NCBI GenBank assembly: GCA_900547645.1
Contig: URHP01000004.1
Coordinates: 1 to 45,743, forward strand
Direction: 5' to 3'
Origin: an uncultured Eubacteriales bacterium
Lineage (GTDB): Bacteria; Bacillota; Clostridia; Christensenellales; Borkfalkiaceae
DNA: 45,743 nt
Made by a program: the position numbers and the translations under genes. Below are positions 17,201 through 24,241 of the stretch, piece after piece (positions within the stretch are counted from its first letter, which is position 1; every line of letters begins with the position of its first letter). The notes under the pieces were generated by a model that saw nothing but the letters and a program-made list of their open reading frames with translations, made no database searches and was not told the origin of the DNA.

Positions 17201-17833
17201 CGTCTCCGCCTGCTTTTCCAGAGGGCGGAGCTGATTTTCCGCCTCGTCCATGCGCTGGACGAACACCGTGAGGTTGTCCTTTGCGTTTTCGAGCTTGCGC
17301 TCGATCTCGCCCTTTTGCGCCTTGAACTTCATGACGCCCGTCGCTTCTTCGAAGATGGCGCGGCGGTCTTCGGGCTTGGCGTTCATGATCTGCTCGACCT
17401 TGCCCTGCCCGATGATGGAGTAGCCCTCCTTGCCGATGCCAACGCCGTGCAGCAGCGCGACGATGTCCTTGAGCCTGCAGGGCTGCTGATTGAGCAGGTA
17501 TTCGCTCTCGCCCGAGCGGTACAGGCGGCGCGTCATCGCCACCTCCTCGTACTCGATGTCAAACATGTGGTTGGAGTTGTCGAATACGAGCGTCACCTCG
17601 CAGAAAGAGAGCTGGCGGCGCGTCTGCGTGCCGCCGAAGATGACGTCCTGCATGGAGGAACCGCGCAGCGTCTTGGCGGACTGTTCGCCCAGCACCCAGC
17701 GCACGGCGTCCGCCACGTTGCTCTTGCCGCAGCCGTTGGGCCCGACGATACAGGTCACGCCGTCGTCGAATTTGATGGTGGTCTTGTCGGCAAAGGACTT
17801 GAACCCGACCAGTTGTATCTCTTTGAAATTCAT
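14234..17833 (-). CDS. smc: chromosome partition protein SMC
   Basis: SMC forms the ScpA/ScpB-associated condensin that organises and segregates the chromosome. At 1199 residues it has the full family architecture: N-terminal ATPase half with Walker A GPNGCGKSN (about 32-40); a long coiled coil; a hinge near 510-670, including the glycine-rich IGGAMQNLVTATQEDARWLI; a second coiled coil; and a C-terminal half with the signature LLSGGERA (about 1095) and Walker B FCILDEIEAALDEAN. The ATG at 17833 overlaps the rnc stop in ATGA, and no strong ribosome site is present, so translation is probably coupled to rnc. A longer frame upstream runs inside rnc and is rejected. Confidence 0.98.
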   Translation of the reverse strand: MNFKEIQLVGFKSFADKTTIKFDDGVTCIVGPNGCGKSNVADAVRWVLGEQSAKTLRGSSMQDVIFGGTQTRRQLSFCEVTLVFDNSNHMFDIEYEEVAMTRRLYRSGESEYLLNQQPCRLKDIVALLHGVGIGKEGYSIIGQGKVEQIMNAKPEDRRAIFEEATGVMKFKAQKGEIERKLENAKDNLTVFVQRMDEAENQLRPLEKQAETAKKYRAYSEQLKHEEVNTYLARYDNFAYETGKQREKIEKASAQLSTVEERLTSLDAEEIAAREAIFKADEDLRSLNEKLRLFEVGMEHKTGEAKVLSERIQSYHRQLRTASDDVEYSLRRTAEIDRLEKTGAKRAEENAARAGQIEKECAGLEKRLAEMSARVAAFERLSDEKRASELSSVENLADVRANAGSLSARRDAVGERIGEVNAALEKARARKKEYERQIAECSAERGKCETFLNEKPQREAELQGEISALERSRQKLSEDVVDCNTSILNLQNNLEMYVNLKNRFDGYRDSVRKLQLTAKNDPEIGRRIRGAIADIVRTEKQYEVAVETAIGGAMQNLVTATQEDARWLIEYLKRTNGGIVTFLPVDAMRPRGNSREAQAALREEGALGLADELVQYDPYYSNIVRYLLDNTLICDTIGNATRIARKYPRSFKLVTLDGDTIASSGAMTGGSRRRESGNLLAGERHIKECEEGIARKKAAMEKLKKALADCDAEVEEAQAAYEKFRLKVQEQAASFAALSQRAATLEGLLSDAGHDIEEYEALLARLNRTADDLKNEVLSTEESEELLSKIRSEAAAEASARQAEGDKLKKERDELLDKLSALRVEGASIASAREADEATLSRMREEKAALLKKVDETRENIAKTQQRIEELKREEERAALTDEEQATVNKLRERLAGIEAEKRAVTENQNKLAEEKRGLLTRQMALSEVKHECELEISKAEASLENMKQRIDEAYGLSYETAQELRDENFDIAQASSRINTLKRQIGSLGAINQNAEEDYDNLLARYTEMQTQKEDLDKGIADLTAVLDELKAEMQKKFDDGFNEINENFTHIFRELFGGGKAEMQLDYTDCDDPLNAGIEIIVSPPGKKLSKISLLSGGERAFTAIAILFAILKSRPMPFCILDEIEAALDEANVDRFAKYLKKFSKETQFIVITHRKPTMNQADILFGVTMEEKGVSKVVSVKLSEVEEKLGGDTVIA

Positions 17834-18447
17834 TGCTCTGTCACTTTCCCGAAAAGAAGTTTCGCTGCCGCCTGTTCGGCGAGCTTTTTGGTCGCCCCGC
17901 GCCCCTGCGCGTCCATGCCGAGCGCGTGCGCCTCGCACACGAACAGGGCGCCGTCCACCGCCGTCTCGTAGACGGGCGCCGCATATCCGCGCCCCTGCAA
18001 ATATTCCTGCAGAGCGGATTTATAGTTCTCCGTCTCCGCTTCGACGAGCGTACGGGACAAAAATTCTTCCGCCGCCCGGTAGCCGCCGTCCAGATAGATC
18101 GCGCCCACCGCCGCCTCGTAGAGGTTGGAGGCGGTCTTTCCGCGCAGCGCGTCCGCACCGCCCGCGTAACGCAGGTATTGCAGCAGCCCCAGCCTGTGTT
18201 CCGATGCCTCCAGCGCCTCGCGGGAGACGAAACGCTTCCTGAGTTCGGTGAGCTGCCCCTCGCGCGCGCCGCTGTCGCGGTACAGCTTTTCCGTCACGTA
18301 CAGTTCGAGCACCGCATCGCCCAGAAATTCCAGCCGCTCGTTGCTCTCCTCCCCCGCCACGGACGCGTGCGTGAAGCAGGTGCGCAGCAGGCCCTTTTGC
18401 ACAAACGTGTAACCGAGCGCCCGCTCCGCGTCCGAACGCTCAGGCAT
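17830..18447 (-). CDS. rnc: ribonuclease III
   Basis: Double-strand-specific endoribonuclease that processes rRNA and mRNA. The 205 residues contain the catalytic signature NERLEFLGDAVLELYVTEKL (about 36-55) with its acidic residues, the second acidic cluster in NLYEAAVGAIYLDGGY, and a short C-terminal dsRNA-binding domain (about 140-203, ending GRGATKKLAEQAAAKLLFGK). It is somewhat shorter than the usual 225-230 residues, mainly through a tight linker. The start overlaps the plsX stop by 8 bp and the stop overlaps smc by 4 bp. The acpP gene that often sits between plsX and rnc is absent. Confidence 0.97.
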   Translation of the reverse strand: MPERSDAERALGYTFVQKGLLRTCFTHASVAGEESNERLEFLGDAVLELYVTEKLYRDSGAREGQLTELRKRFVSREALEASEHRLGLLQYLRYAGGADALRGKTASNLYEAAVGAIYLDGGYRAAEEFLSRTLVEAETENYKSALQEYLQGRGYAAPVYETAVDGALFVCEAHALGMDAQGRGATKKLAEQAAAKLLFGKVTEQ

Positions 18448-19465
18448 TCTCTTCCCCGTCGGGCGTTTCGGCGAGCATCTCCTCCATCATGCCGATGAGT
18501 CCGCCGCGGCAGGCGTCGAGCGCCTGATAGACGGAGGGTTTGATGCTCTTCGCCTTGGAGGAGCCGTGCGATTTGACGACCACCTTTTTCAGCCCCAGAA
18601 ACACCGAACCGCCGAAGCGCGAATAGTCGAGCGCCCGCGTCAGCCCCTTGATGGGCTTTTTGGCGAAGAGATAGCTGAGCTTGCTGCCCAGCGACGCCGT
18701 AAATTCCTTTTTGAGCATCTCGGCGACCGTCTTGCCGCAGCCCTCGATGGCCTTCAGGGCGATATTGCCCGAAAAACCGTCCGACACCGCGACGTCTACG
18801 TCGCCGTACATGATGTCGCGCCCCTCGATATTGCCGACAAAGTTGATCCCCTTCGTCTCCTTCAGCAGGCGGTGCGCCTCCTGATGCAGGGGATCGCCCT
18901 TGTGCTCTTCCGTTCCGTTGGTGAGCAGCCCGACCTTGGGCTCCTTCACGCCGAACGCCGCGCGCGCATACGCCGACGCCATGACGCCGAACTGTGCGAG
19001 GTAGGCGGGCTTGCATTCCGCGTTCGCGCCGCAGTCGCAAAGCAGCGTCTGCGTGCCGCGCACATTGGGGATACCGGGGCAGAGCGCGGGGCGCATGACG
19101 CCCTTGATGCGGCCGATGAACATGATCCCGCCCGTGAGCACCGCGCCCGTCGAACCCGCCGAAACGAATCCGCCCGCCGAAATGTCGTTTTTCAGCAGGT
19201 TCAGCCCGACCACGAGGGAGCTGTCACGCTTGGAGCGGACGGCGGAAGTGGGAACGTCGTCGTTCGTGATGACCTGCGAACAGTGGACGATCTCCACGCG
19301 CGAAGCGTCGTAGGTATATTTATCGAGTTCGTATTTGACGAGCGATTCGTCGCCCGTGAAAATGACTTTGAAATCTCCCCTGTCGGCGAGCGCGTCCAGC
19401 GCGCCCTTGACGATCTCGGAAGGCGCGTTGTCGCCCCCCATTGCGTCCACAACGATTTTCAGCAT
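18440..19465 (-). CDS. plsX: phosphate acyltransferase PlsX
   Basis: PlsX converts acyl-ACP to acyl-phosphate, the first committed step of phospholipid synthesis with PlsY. The 341-residue protein opens MLKIVVDAMGGDNAP, the hallmark of the family, and carries the TSAVRSKRDSSLVVGL, STGAVLTGG and RPALCPGIP segments in order. ATG at 19465 follows GGAGGGATC; the open frame continues about 60 codons upstream through the promoter and a terminator hairpin and is not coding. First gene of plsX-rnc-smc-ftsY. Confidence 0.97.
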   Translation of the reverse strand: MLKIVVDAMGGDNAPSEIVKGALDALADRGDFKVIFTGDESLVKYELDKYTYDASRVEIVHCSQVITNDDVPTSAVRSKRDSSLVVGLNLLKNDISAGGFVSAGSTGAVLTGGIMFIGRIKGVMRPALCPGIPNVRGTQTLLCDCGANAECKPAYLAQFGVMASAYARAAFGVKEPKVGLLTNGTEEHKGDPLHQEAHRLLKETKGINFVGNIEGRDIMYGDVDVAVSDGFSGNIALKAIEGCGKTVAEMLKKEFTASLGSKLSYLFAKKPIKGLTRALDYSRFGGSVFLGLKKVVVKSHGSSKAKSIKPSVYQALDACRGGLIGMMEEMLAETPDGEENA

Positions 19466-19499
19466 GATCCCTCCCCGAAACGCAAAACGCTTTTCAACT

Positions 19500-19528
19500 A
19501 TTATAACATTTTTTTGCAGGATTGACAA
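19500..19528 (-). promoter_or_regulatory. sigma-A promoter of the plsX-rnc-smc-ftsY operon
   Basis: Minus strand TTGTCA (19528-19523), a 17-bp spacer with a seven-A run, then TATAAT (19505-19500), about 30 nt before the plsX ATG. Confidence 0.88.
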
Positions 19529-19548
19529 GAAGTTCGCATGCTTTTTCC

Positions 19549-19590
19549 AAAAAAATGCGCCCCGCCCGAAGCTGCCTTCGGGCGGGGCGC
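19549..19590 (-). terminator. intrinsic terminator of the cation transporter gene
   Basis: A 15-bp perfect GC-rich stem (19557-19571 with 19576-19590), with arm GCGCCCCGCCCGAAG and loop CTGC. On the minus strand it is followed by ATTTTTTTGG. Confidence 0.92.
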
Positions 19591-19641
19591 ACAGTGTTTT
19601 TGCAAGGTCCTTTCCGCCGTCGCATCCTTGCGGCGGCACAT

Positions 19642-20742
19642 TCACTCCCGCTCCACCGTGACGGAAGGTTCGTAATCTCCTAAAATGCGCACGGCGCGCG
19701 AAACGGTATCGGCGATCTCGCCGTCGCCCACGGGGCAGTCAAACGGCACGCCCACTTCGAACACGACTTTCTTGGTGGAGCCGCGCACAAGACGGAAATC
19801 GTGGATATTCATGCCCTCGATCGTCCCTTCCACCGCGGCGCGCAGACGGGCTTCCAGCTCCTTTGCCTCGGCGTCGCCCACGACGACGGGATCGAGATGC
19901 AGCGTGATCTCCACCCCCGTCTCCACGCGCACCTTCTTTTCCAGCCCGTCGAGCACGGCATGCGAAGTGAGCGCAGGCAGACGGGCGTCCATTTCGGCAT
20001 GCGCTGTGGCGAACGTCACCCCTTTGCCGTACCCGTATACGCGCAGATCGTGCACGCCGAGCACCCCCTCGCCCGACAGAAGCAGGTCGCGCAGGCGCTC
20101 CGTAAGCGCCCGGTCGGGCGCCTGCCCGAGCAATTTTGAGCTTGCTTCCAGCAGCAGCTTTACCCCCTGCCAGCCGATGAACAGCGCGACGAGAAGCCCC
20201 ATCCAGCCGTCGGCGGCAAATCCCGTGAACTGCGCGATGAGCGCCCCCGCAAGCACGACGAGCGTCGCGGCGCAGTCGCAGGCGGAGTCAGTCGCCGCCG
20301 CCCGCAGCGGATCGGAATCCGTTCTCTTTGCCACGGCGCGGTACCCGAAGAACATGCCCGCCTTGACGAGGACGGAGACGCCGAGCACCAAATATACCCA
20401 CCAGACGGACGCGTTTCCCGCACCCGCAGTCACTTTTTCCAGCGATTCGCGCGCAAATTCGACGGCAAGCACCAGCACGAGAAAGGCAATGCACATGGAT
20501 GCGACGTATTCGGCGCGGCGGTGGCCGTACGGATGCTCGCGGTCGGCGGGCTTTTGCGCGACGCGGAAGGAAATGAGCGCCACGACGCTGGAAGCGCAGT
20601 CGCTCAGATTGTTCACCCCGTCGGCAAGCACGGACAAAAGCCCCGTGACGGCGCCCGCGGCGATCTTGCCCGCTGCGAGCAGCAGATTGCAGACCATGCC
20701 GAGGGCGCTCGCGCGCGCCTCGGCGGAAAATTTTCCGTTCAT
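19642..20742 (-). CDS. CDF-family cation efflux transporter
   Basis: A cation diffusion facilitator, a proton-coupled exporter of divalent metal ions such as Zn, Mn, Co or Fe. The 366 residues show six membrane helices, with the metal-site helix pair in LLSVLADGVNNLSDCASS (DxxxD type) and a second site in helix V (AAATDSACDCAATLVV). The amphipathic HPYGHRRAEYVAS loop lies between, and a cytosolic C-terminal domain with EITLHLDPVVVGDAE. A tail of about 70 residues beyond the usual domain ends with a second ferredoxin-like stretch. ATG at 20742 lies only 7 nt after a perfect -10 box, so the mRNA is probably leaderless; GGGG before it lies in the promoter rather than in the transcript. An ATG at 20751 lies inside the -10 box and is excluded. 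Confidence 0.92.
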   Translation of the reverse strand: MNGKFSAEARASALGMVCNLLLAAGKIAAGAVTGLLSVLADGVNNLSDCASSVVALISFRVAQKPADREHPYGHRRAEYVASMCIAFLVLVLAVEFARESLEKVTAGAGNASVWWVYLVLGVSVLVKAGMFFGYRAVAKRTDSDPLRAAATDSACDCAATLVVLAGALIAQFTGFAADGWMGLLVALFIGWQGVKLLLEASSKLLGQAPDRALTERLRDLLLSGEGVLGVHDLRVYGYGKGVTFATAHAEMDARLPALTSHAVLDGLEKKVRVETGVEITLHLDPVVVGDAEAKELEARLRAAVEGTIEGMNIHDFRLVRGSTKKVVFEVGVPFDCPVGDGEIADTVSRAVRILGDYEPSVTVERE

Positions 20743-20749
20743 ACGCCCC

Positions 20750-20778
20750 ATTATACGCGCTTTTTTGCGGGCTGTCAA
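20750..20778 (-). promoter_or_regulatory. promoter abutting the start codon of the CDF transporter
   Basis: Minus strand TTGACA (20778-20773), a 17-bp spacer and TATAAT (20755-20750). The ATG begins at 20742, placing it at about +1 or +2. Confidence 0.9.
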
Positions 20779-20845
20779 CGTCCTCCGAAGGTATAAATTT
20801 CACGCAGGGTGGCCATGATTCTCATGCGGTGCGCAAAAATCCGAG

Positions 20846-20867
20846 CCGTTACATACAATGATAACGG
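20846..20867 (+). promoter_or_regulatory. inverted repeat upstream of mazF
   Basis: CCGTTA (20846-20851) and TAACGG (20862-20867) form perfect arms around ACATACAATG-like sequence that includes a TACAAT box. It may be the mazF promoter with an overlapping operator. No good -35 is seen. The sequence TACAT, the recognition site known for B. subtilis MazF RNA cleavage, lies here, but it may not be transcribed. Confidence 0.35.
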
Positions 20868-20891
20868 AGAATTTGCACCGAAGAGGAAGTT

Positions 20892-21260
20892 ATGGTCGTC
20901 AAACGCGGAGAACTGTATTATGCCGATCTTTCCCCCGTCGTGGGGAGCGAACAGGGAGGCGTGCGCCCCGTCCTCATCGTGCAGAACGACACGGGGAACA
21001 AGTACTCGCCCACCATTATTGCGGCGGCGGTGACGAGCAAGATCGGCAAAGCCCGCCTGCCCACGCATATCGAACTGCCGCACGCGTTCGGGCTGGCAAA
21101 GGACAGCGTCATCCTGCTCGAACAGATCCGCACGCTCGACAAGCGGCGGCTGCTCTCGCGGATCGGCGCGCTTCCCCCCGCCACCATGTCCCGCGTGGAC
21201 CGCGCCATTCTCATCAGCCTGGGCTTCGACGTCCACGGCATGCCCGAAGCAAAAGCTTGA
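20892..21260 (+). CDS. mazF: MazF/NdoA-type mRNA interferase without adjacent antitoxin
   Basis: A 122-residue PemK/MazF-fold endoribonuclease, close in pattern to B. subtilis NdoA (EndoA), which cleaves single-stranded mRNA. Visible motifs: [20 protein letters not shown] at the N-terminus; [14 protein letters not shown] with the conserved [12 protein letters not shown]; and [21 protein letters not shown] precedes ATG. An antitoxin gene (ndoAI/mazE) normally lies just upstream, but here the upstream neighbour is the divergent cation transporter and no small open frame fits in the 149-bp gap. The antitoxin may be elsewhere in the genome. A hairpin terminator follows. Confidence 0.93.
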   Translation: MVVKRGELYYADLSPVVGSEQGGVRPVLIVQNDTGNKYSPTIIAAAVTSKIGKARLPTHIELPHAFGLAKDSVILLEQIRTLDKRRLLSRIGALPPATMSRVDRAILISLGFDVHGMPEAKA

Positions 21261-21324
21261 CGACGGGCGGAAAAATCGGCGCAACGCCGCACGCAAAGCG
21301 CGCCGCCACCCGAAAACAAGCAGC

Positions 21325-21354
21325 TGCGCGGCGGGGCATATGCCCCGCCGCGCA
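21325..21354. repeat. perfect 30-bp intergenic palindrome
   Basis: An uninterrupted palindrome, TGCGCGGCGGGGCAT on each strand, centred at 21339/21340 between the convergent mazF and citrate synthase genes. No T-run follows on either side. Confidence 0.85.
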
Positions 21355-21374
21355 CATCATGCTCCGCACAGATG

Positions 21375-21408
21375 CCGCCCGCCGCAGATCATGCGGCGGG
21401 CGGAAATT
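21375..21408 (+). terminator. probable terminator after mazF
   Basis: A 12-bp perfect stem CCGCCCGCCGCA / TGCGGCGGGCGG (21375-21386 with 21392-21403) with a 5-nt loop is followed by AAATTTTG on the plus strand. The T-run is modest. Confidence 0.6.
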
Positions 21409-21412
21409 TTGT

Positions 21413-22795
21413 TTATTTGCGCTCTTTGAGCGGAACGTAGCTTCTGCGCTCGGACACGCTGGCATAGGCGGGACGGATGATCTTGCCCGCGTTGACGAGT
21501 TCCTCCATGCGGTGCGCGCTCCAGCCCGCCATGCGCGCGATCGCAAAGATGGGCGTATACAGTTCGACGGGGATATTCAGAAGCCGATAGGCAAACCCGC
21601 TGTAAAAGTCCACATTCGCCGAGACGCCCTTGTAGATCTTGCGCTTTTTGCCGATGATCTCGGGCGCGAGCTTTTCCACGCGCGTGTACAGTTCGTACTC
21701 CTCGTGCAGTCCCTTTTCGTACGAAAGTTTTTCCACGAATTCCTTGAAGATCTTCGCGCGCGGATCGGAAATGCTGTAGACGGCATGCCCGATGCCGTAA
21801 ATGAGCCCCGCGCCGTCAAACGCCTTGCCGTCCACGAGAGCGTTCAGATACTCCGCAAGCTGCCCGTCGTCCCGCGTATCGATATGCTTTTTCATGTCGT
21901 CGAACATCTGCATGACGCGGATATTCGCACCGCCGTGACGCGGCCCCTTCAGAGAAGCGAGCGCCGCCGCGATCGCCGAATATGTATCCGTTCCCGAAGA
22001 CGTGACGACGTGCGTCGTAAACGAAGAGTTGTTGCCGCCGCCGTGCTCCGCATGCAGCACGAGCGCCATGTCCAGAACGCGCGCCTCCAGCTCGGTATAG
22101 CGGCAGTCCTGCCGCAGCATGTAGAGGATATTTTCCGCCATGGAGAGGGACGGCTGCGGGCGGTGGATGACGAGCGAATCGTTGTTGTTATAGAAATTCG
22201 CCGCCGCATAGCTGTATACCGCGAAAATGGGCACTTCGGCAATGAGCTGCAGACACTGCCGCATGACGTTCTCCGGCGAAGTGTTGTTGGGATCCGGATC
22301 ATACGGGAACAGCGACAGAACGCACCGCATGAGCGTGTTCATCATGTCCGACGAGGGCGACTTCATGATGATGTCGCGCACGAAGTTCTTGGGCAGCGTA
22401 TAGAACTCGCCCAACAGCGAGCAGAAGGATTTCAGTTCGCGCTCGGTGGGAAGTTTGCCCGTCAGAAGCAGATAGGTCGTCTCCTCAAAGCCCGCGCGCC
22501 CGTCCTGCAGAAAGCCCTTGACCAGCTCGTTCACGTTGATGCCGCGGTAATAGAGTTCTCCCTCTACAGGGACGCGCTTTCCGTCCACCGTATCCATCGA
22601 GCGGATCTCGGAGATCTCCGTAAGCCCCGCCAGCACGCCCCGCCCGTCCAGATCGCGGAGCCCCTTTTTGACGTCATACTGCTCGTAAAATTTCGGATCG
22701 ATGCGGCACGCATCCGCGCATTGGCGGGTGAGATCGCCGATCTTCATCCATTCGTCCTTGGTAAGGAAGCCGTCTTCCCGTTCATTGACAGCCAT
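21413..22795 (-). CDS. gltA: citrate synthase
   Basis: Condenses acetyl-CoA with oxaloacetate in the cytosol. The 460 residues carry the catalytic set: a histidine in LHAEHGGGNNSSF, GPRHGGAN, the second histidine in GIGHAVYSISDPR, and the aspartate in ANVDFYSGF. The protein is longer than the roughly 370-residue Bacillus CitZ and has an N-terminal extension, as in many clostridial enzymes. Whether it could also act on propionyl-CoA cannot be told. AAAGGAGG lies before ATG 22795. No other TCA enzyme is nearby and the gene has its own promoter, so glutamate synthesis through a partial cycle is a likely role (inference). Confidence 0.96.
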   Translation of the reverse strand: MAVNEREDGFLTKDEWMKIGDLTRQCADACRIDPKFYEQYDVKKGLRDLDGRGVLAGLTEISEIRSMDTVDGKRVPVEGELYYRGINVNELVKGFLQDGRAGFEETTYLLLTGKLPTERELKSFCSLLGEFYTLPKNFVRDIIMKSPSSDMMNTLMRCVLSLFPYDPDPNNTSPENVMRQCLQLIAEVPIFAVYSYAAANFYNNNDSLVIHRPQPSLSMAENILYMLRQDCRYTELEARVLDMALVLHAEHGGGNNSSFTTHVVTSSGTDTYSAIAAALASLKGPRHGGANIRVMQMFDDMKKHIDTRDDGQLAEYLNALVDGKAFDGAGLIYGIGHAVYSISDPRAKIFKEFVEKLSYEKGLHEEYELYTRVEKLAPEIIGKKRKIYKGVSANVDFYSGFAYRLLNIPVELYTPIFAIARMAGWSAHRMEELVNAGKIIRPAYASVSERRSYVPLKERK

Positions 22796-22840
22796 ATCTT
22801 TGCCTCCTTTGCCGCGCGAAGCGGTCACGCGGCTGTTTTC

Positions 22841-22869
22841 ACCTTATCATATTTTTTGGATTTTGTCAA
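22841..22869 (-). promoter_or_regulatory. promoter of citrate synthase
   Basis: Minus strand TTGACA (22869-22864), a 17-bp spacer and TAAGGT (22846-22841). The -10 is weaker than others in the window. Confidence 0.75.
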
Positions 22870-23047
22870 ATCGTCCGCGCGGAGAAGCCGCCGTCCCGCC
22901 GCTTTTTCACGTGACTTTCGCACATTTTTCTCTATGACGACCGTTTTTTGCGCCATGGAAACCGTCATTTAGCCCGACGCAACAGATGGCGCTTGAATCC
23001 CCTCAGGGGATGAAGCATGAATTCCCCCATAACGTCGTCTGTAAAGC

Positions 23048-23077
23048 TGCGCCGCGGGACAACTGTCCCGCGGCGCA
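23048..23077. repeat. GC-rich intergenic palindrome with GGACA/TGTCC core
   Basis: Perfect 14-bp arms TGCGCCGCGGGACA / TGTCCCGCGGCGCA separated by AC. No T-run on either side. It lies between divergent genes, where a terminator would have no obvious purpose. Confidence 0.85.
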
Positions 23078-23118
23078 ACGGTTTTGGTCTCCGTTCCCTG
23101 TCATTTCCTCCAAATTTG

Positions 23119-23139
23119 TGCAGTTTTGGAATACTGTTA
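23119..23139 (-). promoter_or_regulatory. operator-like site 1 of the double-HTH operon
   Basis: Read on the minus strand, this site matches site 2 at 17 of 21 positions, sharing ACAGT and CCAAAACTG. Each site is itself a dyad, ACAGT-N8-ACTG(T/C), typical of Cro/CI-type binding sites. The two copies are in opposite orientation. Confidence 0.6.
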
Positions 23140-23176
23140 CATTTTGGGCGTGAATGTATTATATCATAATAACGTG

Positions 23177-23197
23177 TTACAGTCTACCAAAACTGTA
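23177..23197 (+). promoter_or_regulatory. operator-like site 2 of the double-HTH operon
   Basis: TTACAGTCTACCAAAACTGT plus A, with perfect ACAGT/ACTGT half-sites 8 bp apart. It lies 30 bp before the first regulator start. AT-rich sequence with -10-like boxes (TATTATATCATAAT) lies between the two sites, so a bound repressor would flank or cover the promoter. Confidence 0.6.
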
Positions 23198-23227
23198 CTC
23201 TTTTTTCGATCGATCCGTAAAAAAATC

Positions 23228-23701
23228 ATGGCTATCTCCTCTGCTTTTCAAAATCGAATCAAAGATCTGACAGATGAAGTCACTGCCACGCAGAACATCA
23301 GGAAGTCTTCGCTTCCGAAGCGCATGGGGATTGACTATTCTTCGCTGTCCAACGCGTTGGAATACGGAATTTTACCGACGCCGCGCATCGCCATGCGCAT
23401 GGCGGACTATTTCCATTGTTCGATCCCCTATTTGTTCGGAACGAGCAACGACGAATATTTTGAACATTCCAAAGAACCGCATTCTTTTTCCGAACGTATA
23501 TTGCTTTTATGCGAAGAAAGAAACGTCAAGTACAAGGACGTCTGTGAGCATTGCGGCTTTTACAGAGGATATCTTGCACGTTGGATCAAGAATAATTATA
23601 TCCCCTCTTGGGATTATCTGGATGATCTCGCGAAATTTTTCGACGTCTCCGTTGATTATCTGCTGGGCAGGACGGACGATAAAATATCCAAACCCGAATA
23701 A
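23228..23701 (+). CDS. double-HTH (XRE/Cro-CI-like) regulator A (157 aa)
   Basis: A predicted DNA-binding protein made of two similar halves. The N-terminal half has an HTH-like segment, SSLPKRMGIDYSSLSNALEYG (residues 31-51), then MADYFHCSIPYLFGTSND. The C-terminal half has SERILLLCEERNVKYKDVCE then LAKFFDVSVDYLLGRTDD, the ending typical of XRE regulators. Its closest visible relative is the next gene, with the same layout and the same DVSVDYLLGRTDDK end, so the pair arose by duplication. I chose the ATG at 23228 because upstream sequence carries the operator sites; there is no clear ribosome site, so the start is less certain. The two inverted operator-like sites suggest autoregulation. Target genes are unknown. 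Confidence 0.82.
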   Translation: MAISSAFQNRIKDLTDEVTATQNIRKSSLPKRMGIDYSSLSNALEYGILPTPRIAMRMADYFHCSIPYLFGTSNDEYFEHSKEPHSFSERILLLCEERNVKYKDVCEHCGFYRGYLARWIKNNYIPSWDYLDDLAKFFDVSVDYLLGRTDDKISKPE

Positions 23702-23735
23702 CGACACACTGTTCTAAGCCACATAAGGAGCTATC

Positions 23736-24185
23736 ATGTCTGTTTCTGCCGAATTTCAAAGCAGACTGCAAGAATTGGTTGCAGAGACGGGAATCAAGCG
23801 GACGAAACTCGCCAAAGATATGAACGTAGATTATCGTTCGTTTGCCGCCGCCTATAATTACGGGATTTTGCCAAAACCGACCGTTCTTGCAAGGATTTCC
23901 GATTACTTCAATATTCCCATTGCTTACCTTTTGGGGCAAACGGAGATAGATGCTTTTACGCCCGCGAAAGCACATGATTCCTTTCACGAAAGACTGAAAG
24001 CCCTGTGTGCGGAACGGAAGACCACCTATTACAGGCTTGCGCAAGACTGCCATATCGATAAAAGCAGTATTTCGAGATGGTTTTCTTTGGAACAGATCCC
24101 TTCCCTTGAAACGCTGGAGATCCTGTCCGACCATTTCGACGTCTCCGTTGATTATCTGCTGGGCAGAACGGACGACAAAAAATAA
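23736..24185 (+). CDS. double-HTH (XRE/Cro-CI-like) regulator B (149 aa)
   Basis: Paralogue of the preceding gene, 34 bp downstream in the same operon. Half one: TKLAKDMNVDYRSFAAAYNY (residues 23-42), then ISDYFNIPIAYLLGQTE. Half two: ERLKALCAERKTTYYRLAQD, CHIDKSSISRWFSLEQIPSL and LSDHFDVSVDYLLGRTDDK. Both halves therefore end in the (I/V)xYLLGxT signature. Regulator A has FGTSND at the first of these, so B is the more canonical copy. AAGGAGCTATC precedes ATG. Two DNA-binding domains in one chain could recognise an asymmetric or extended site as a monomer (inference). A bidirectional terminator follows. Confidence 0.85.
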   Translation: MSVSAEFQSRLQELVAETGIKRTKLAKDMNVDYRSFAAAYNYGILPKPTVLARISDYFNIPIAYLLGQTEIDAFTPAKAHDSFHERLKALCAERKTTYYRLAQDCHIDKSSISRWFSLEQIPSLETLEILSDHFDVSVDYLLGRTDDKK

Positions 24186-24196
24186 CTACGGCACAA

Positions 24197-24231
24197 AAAA
24201 ATTCCCGAACCGAGGTTCGGGAATTTTTGTT
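24197..24231. terminator. bidirectional terminator between the regulators and pnp
   Basis: The stem AAAAATTCCCGAACC / GGTTCGGGAATTTTT has T-runs in both directions and lies between convergent genes. Confidence 0.92.
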
Positions 24232-24241
24232 TCCGATATGA

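Larger units (their letters stand above)
22796..23227. other. 432-bp intergenic region between gltA and the double-HTH genes
   Basis: It holds the gltA promoter (22841-22869), a 30-bp palindrome (23048-23077) and two inverted operator-like sites (23119-23139 and 23177-23197) around the probable promoter of the regulators. The stretch 22870-23047 has a small CCCCTCAGGGG palindrome near 22997 and otherwise nothing I can identify; I see no convincing riboswitch fold. Confidence 0.7.

Noticed and set aside
20743..20891. A hidden mazE-like antitoxin frame before mazF
   Set aside because: No plus-strand frame of useful length with a ribosome site is present in the gap.
22870..23047. Possible riboswitch in the gltA/regulator gap
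   Set aside because: No known aptamer core could be recognised and the only paired elements are short. It is also upstream of, and not within, the likely transcripts.
23018..23170. 50-codon frame starting MNSPITSS with an AGGGG upstream
   Set aside because: It runs through the 23048-23077 palindrome and the first operator-like site, and its composition is not protein-like. I cannot fully exclude a leader peptide.
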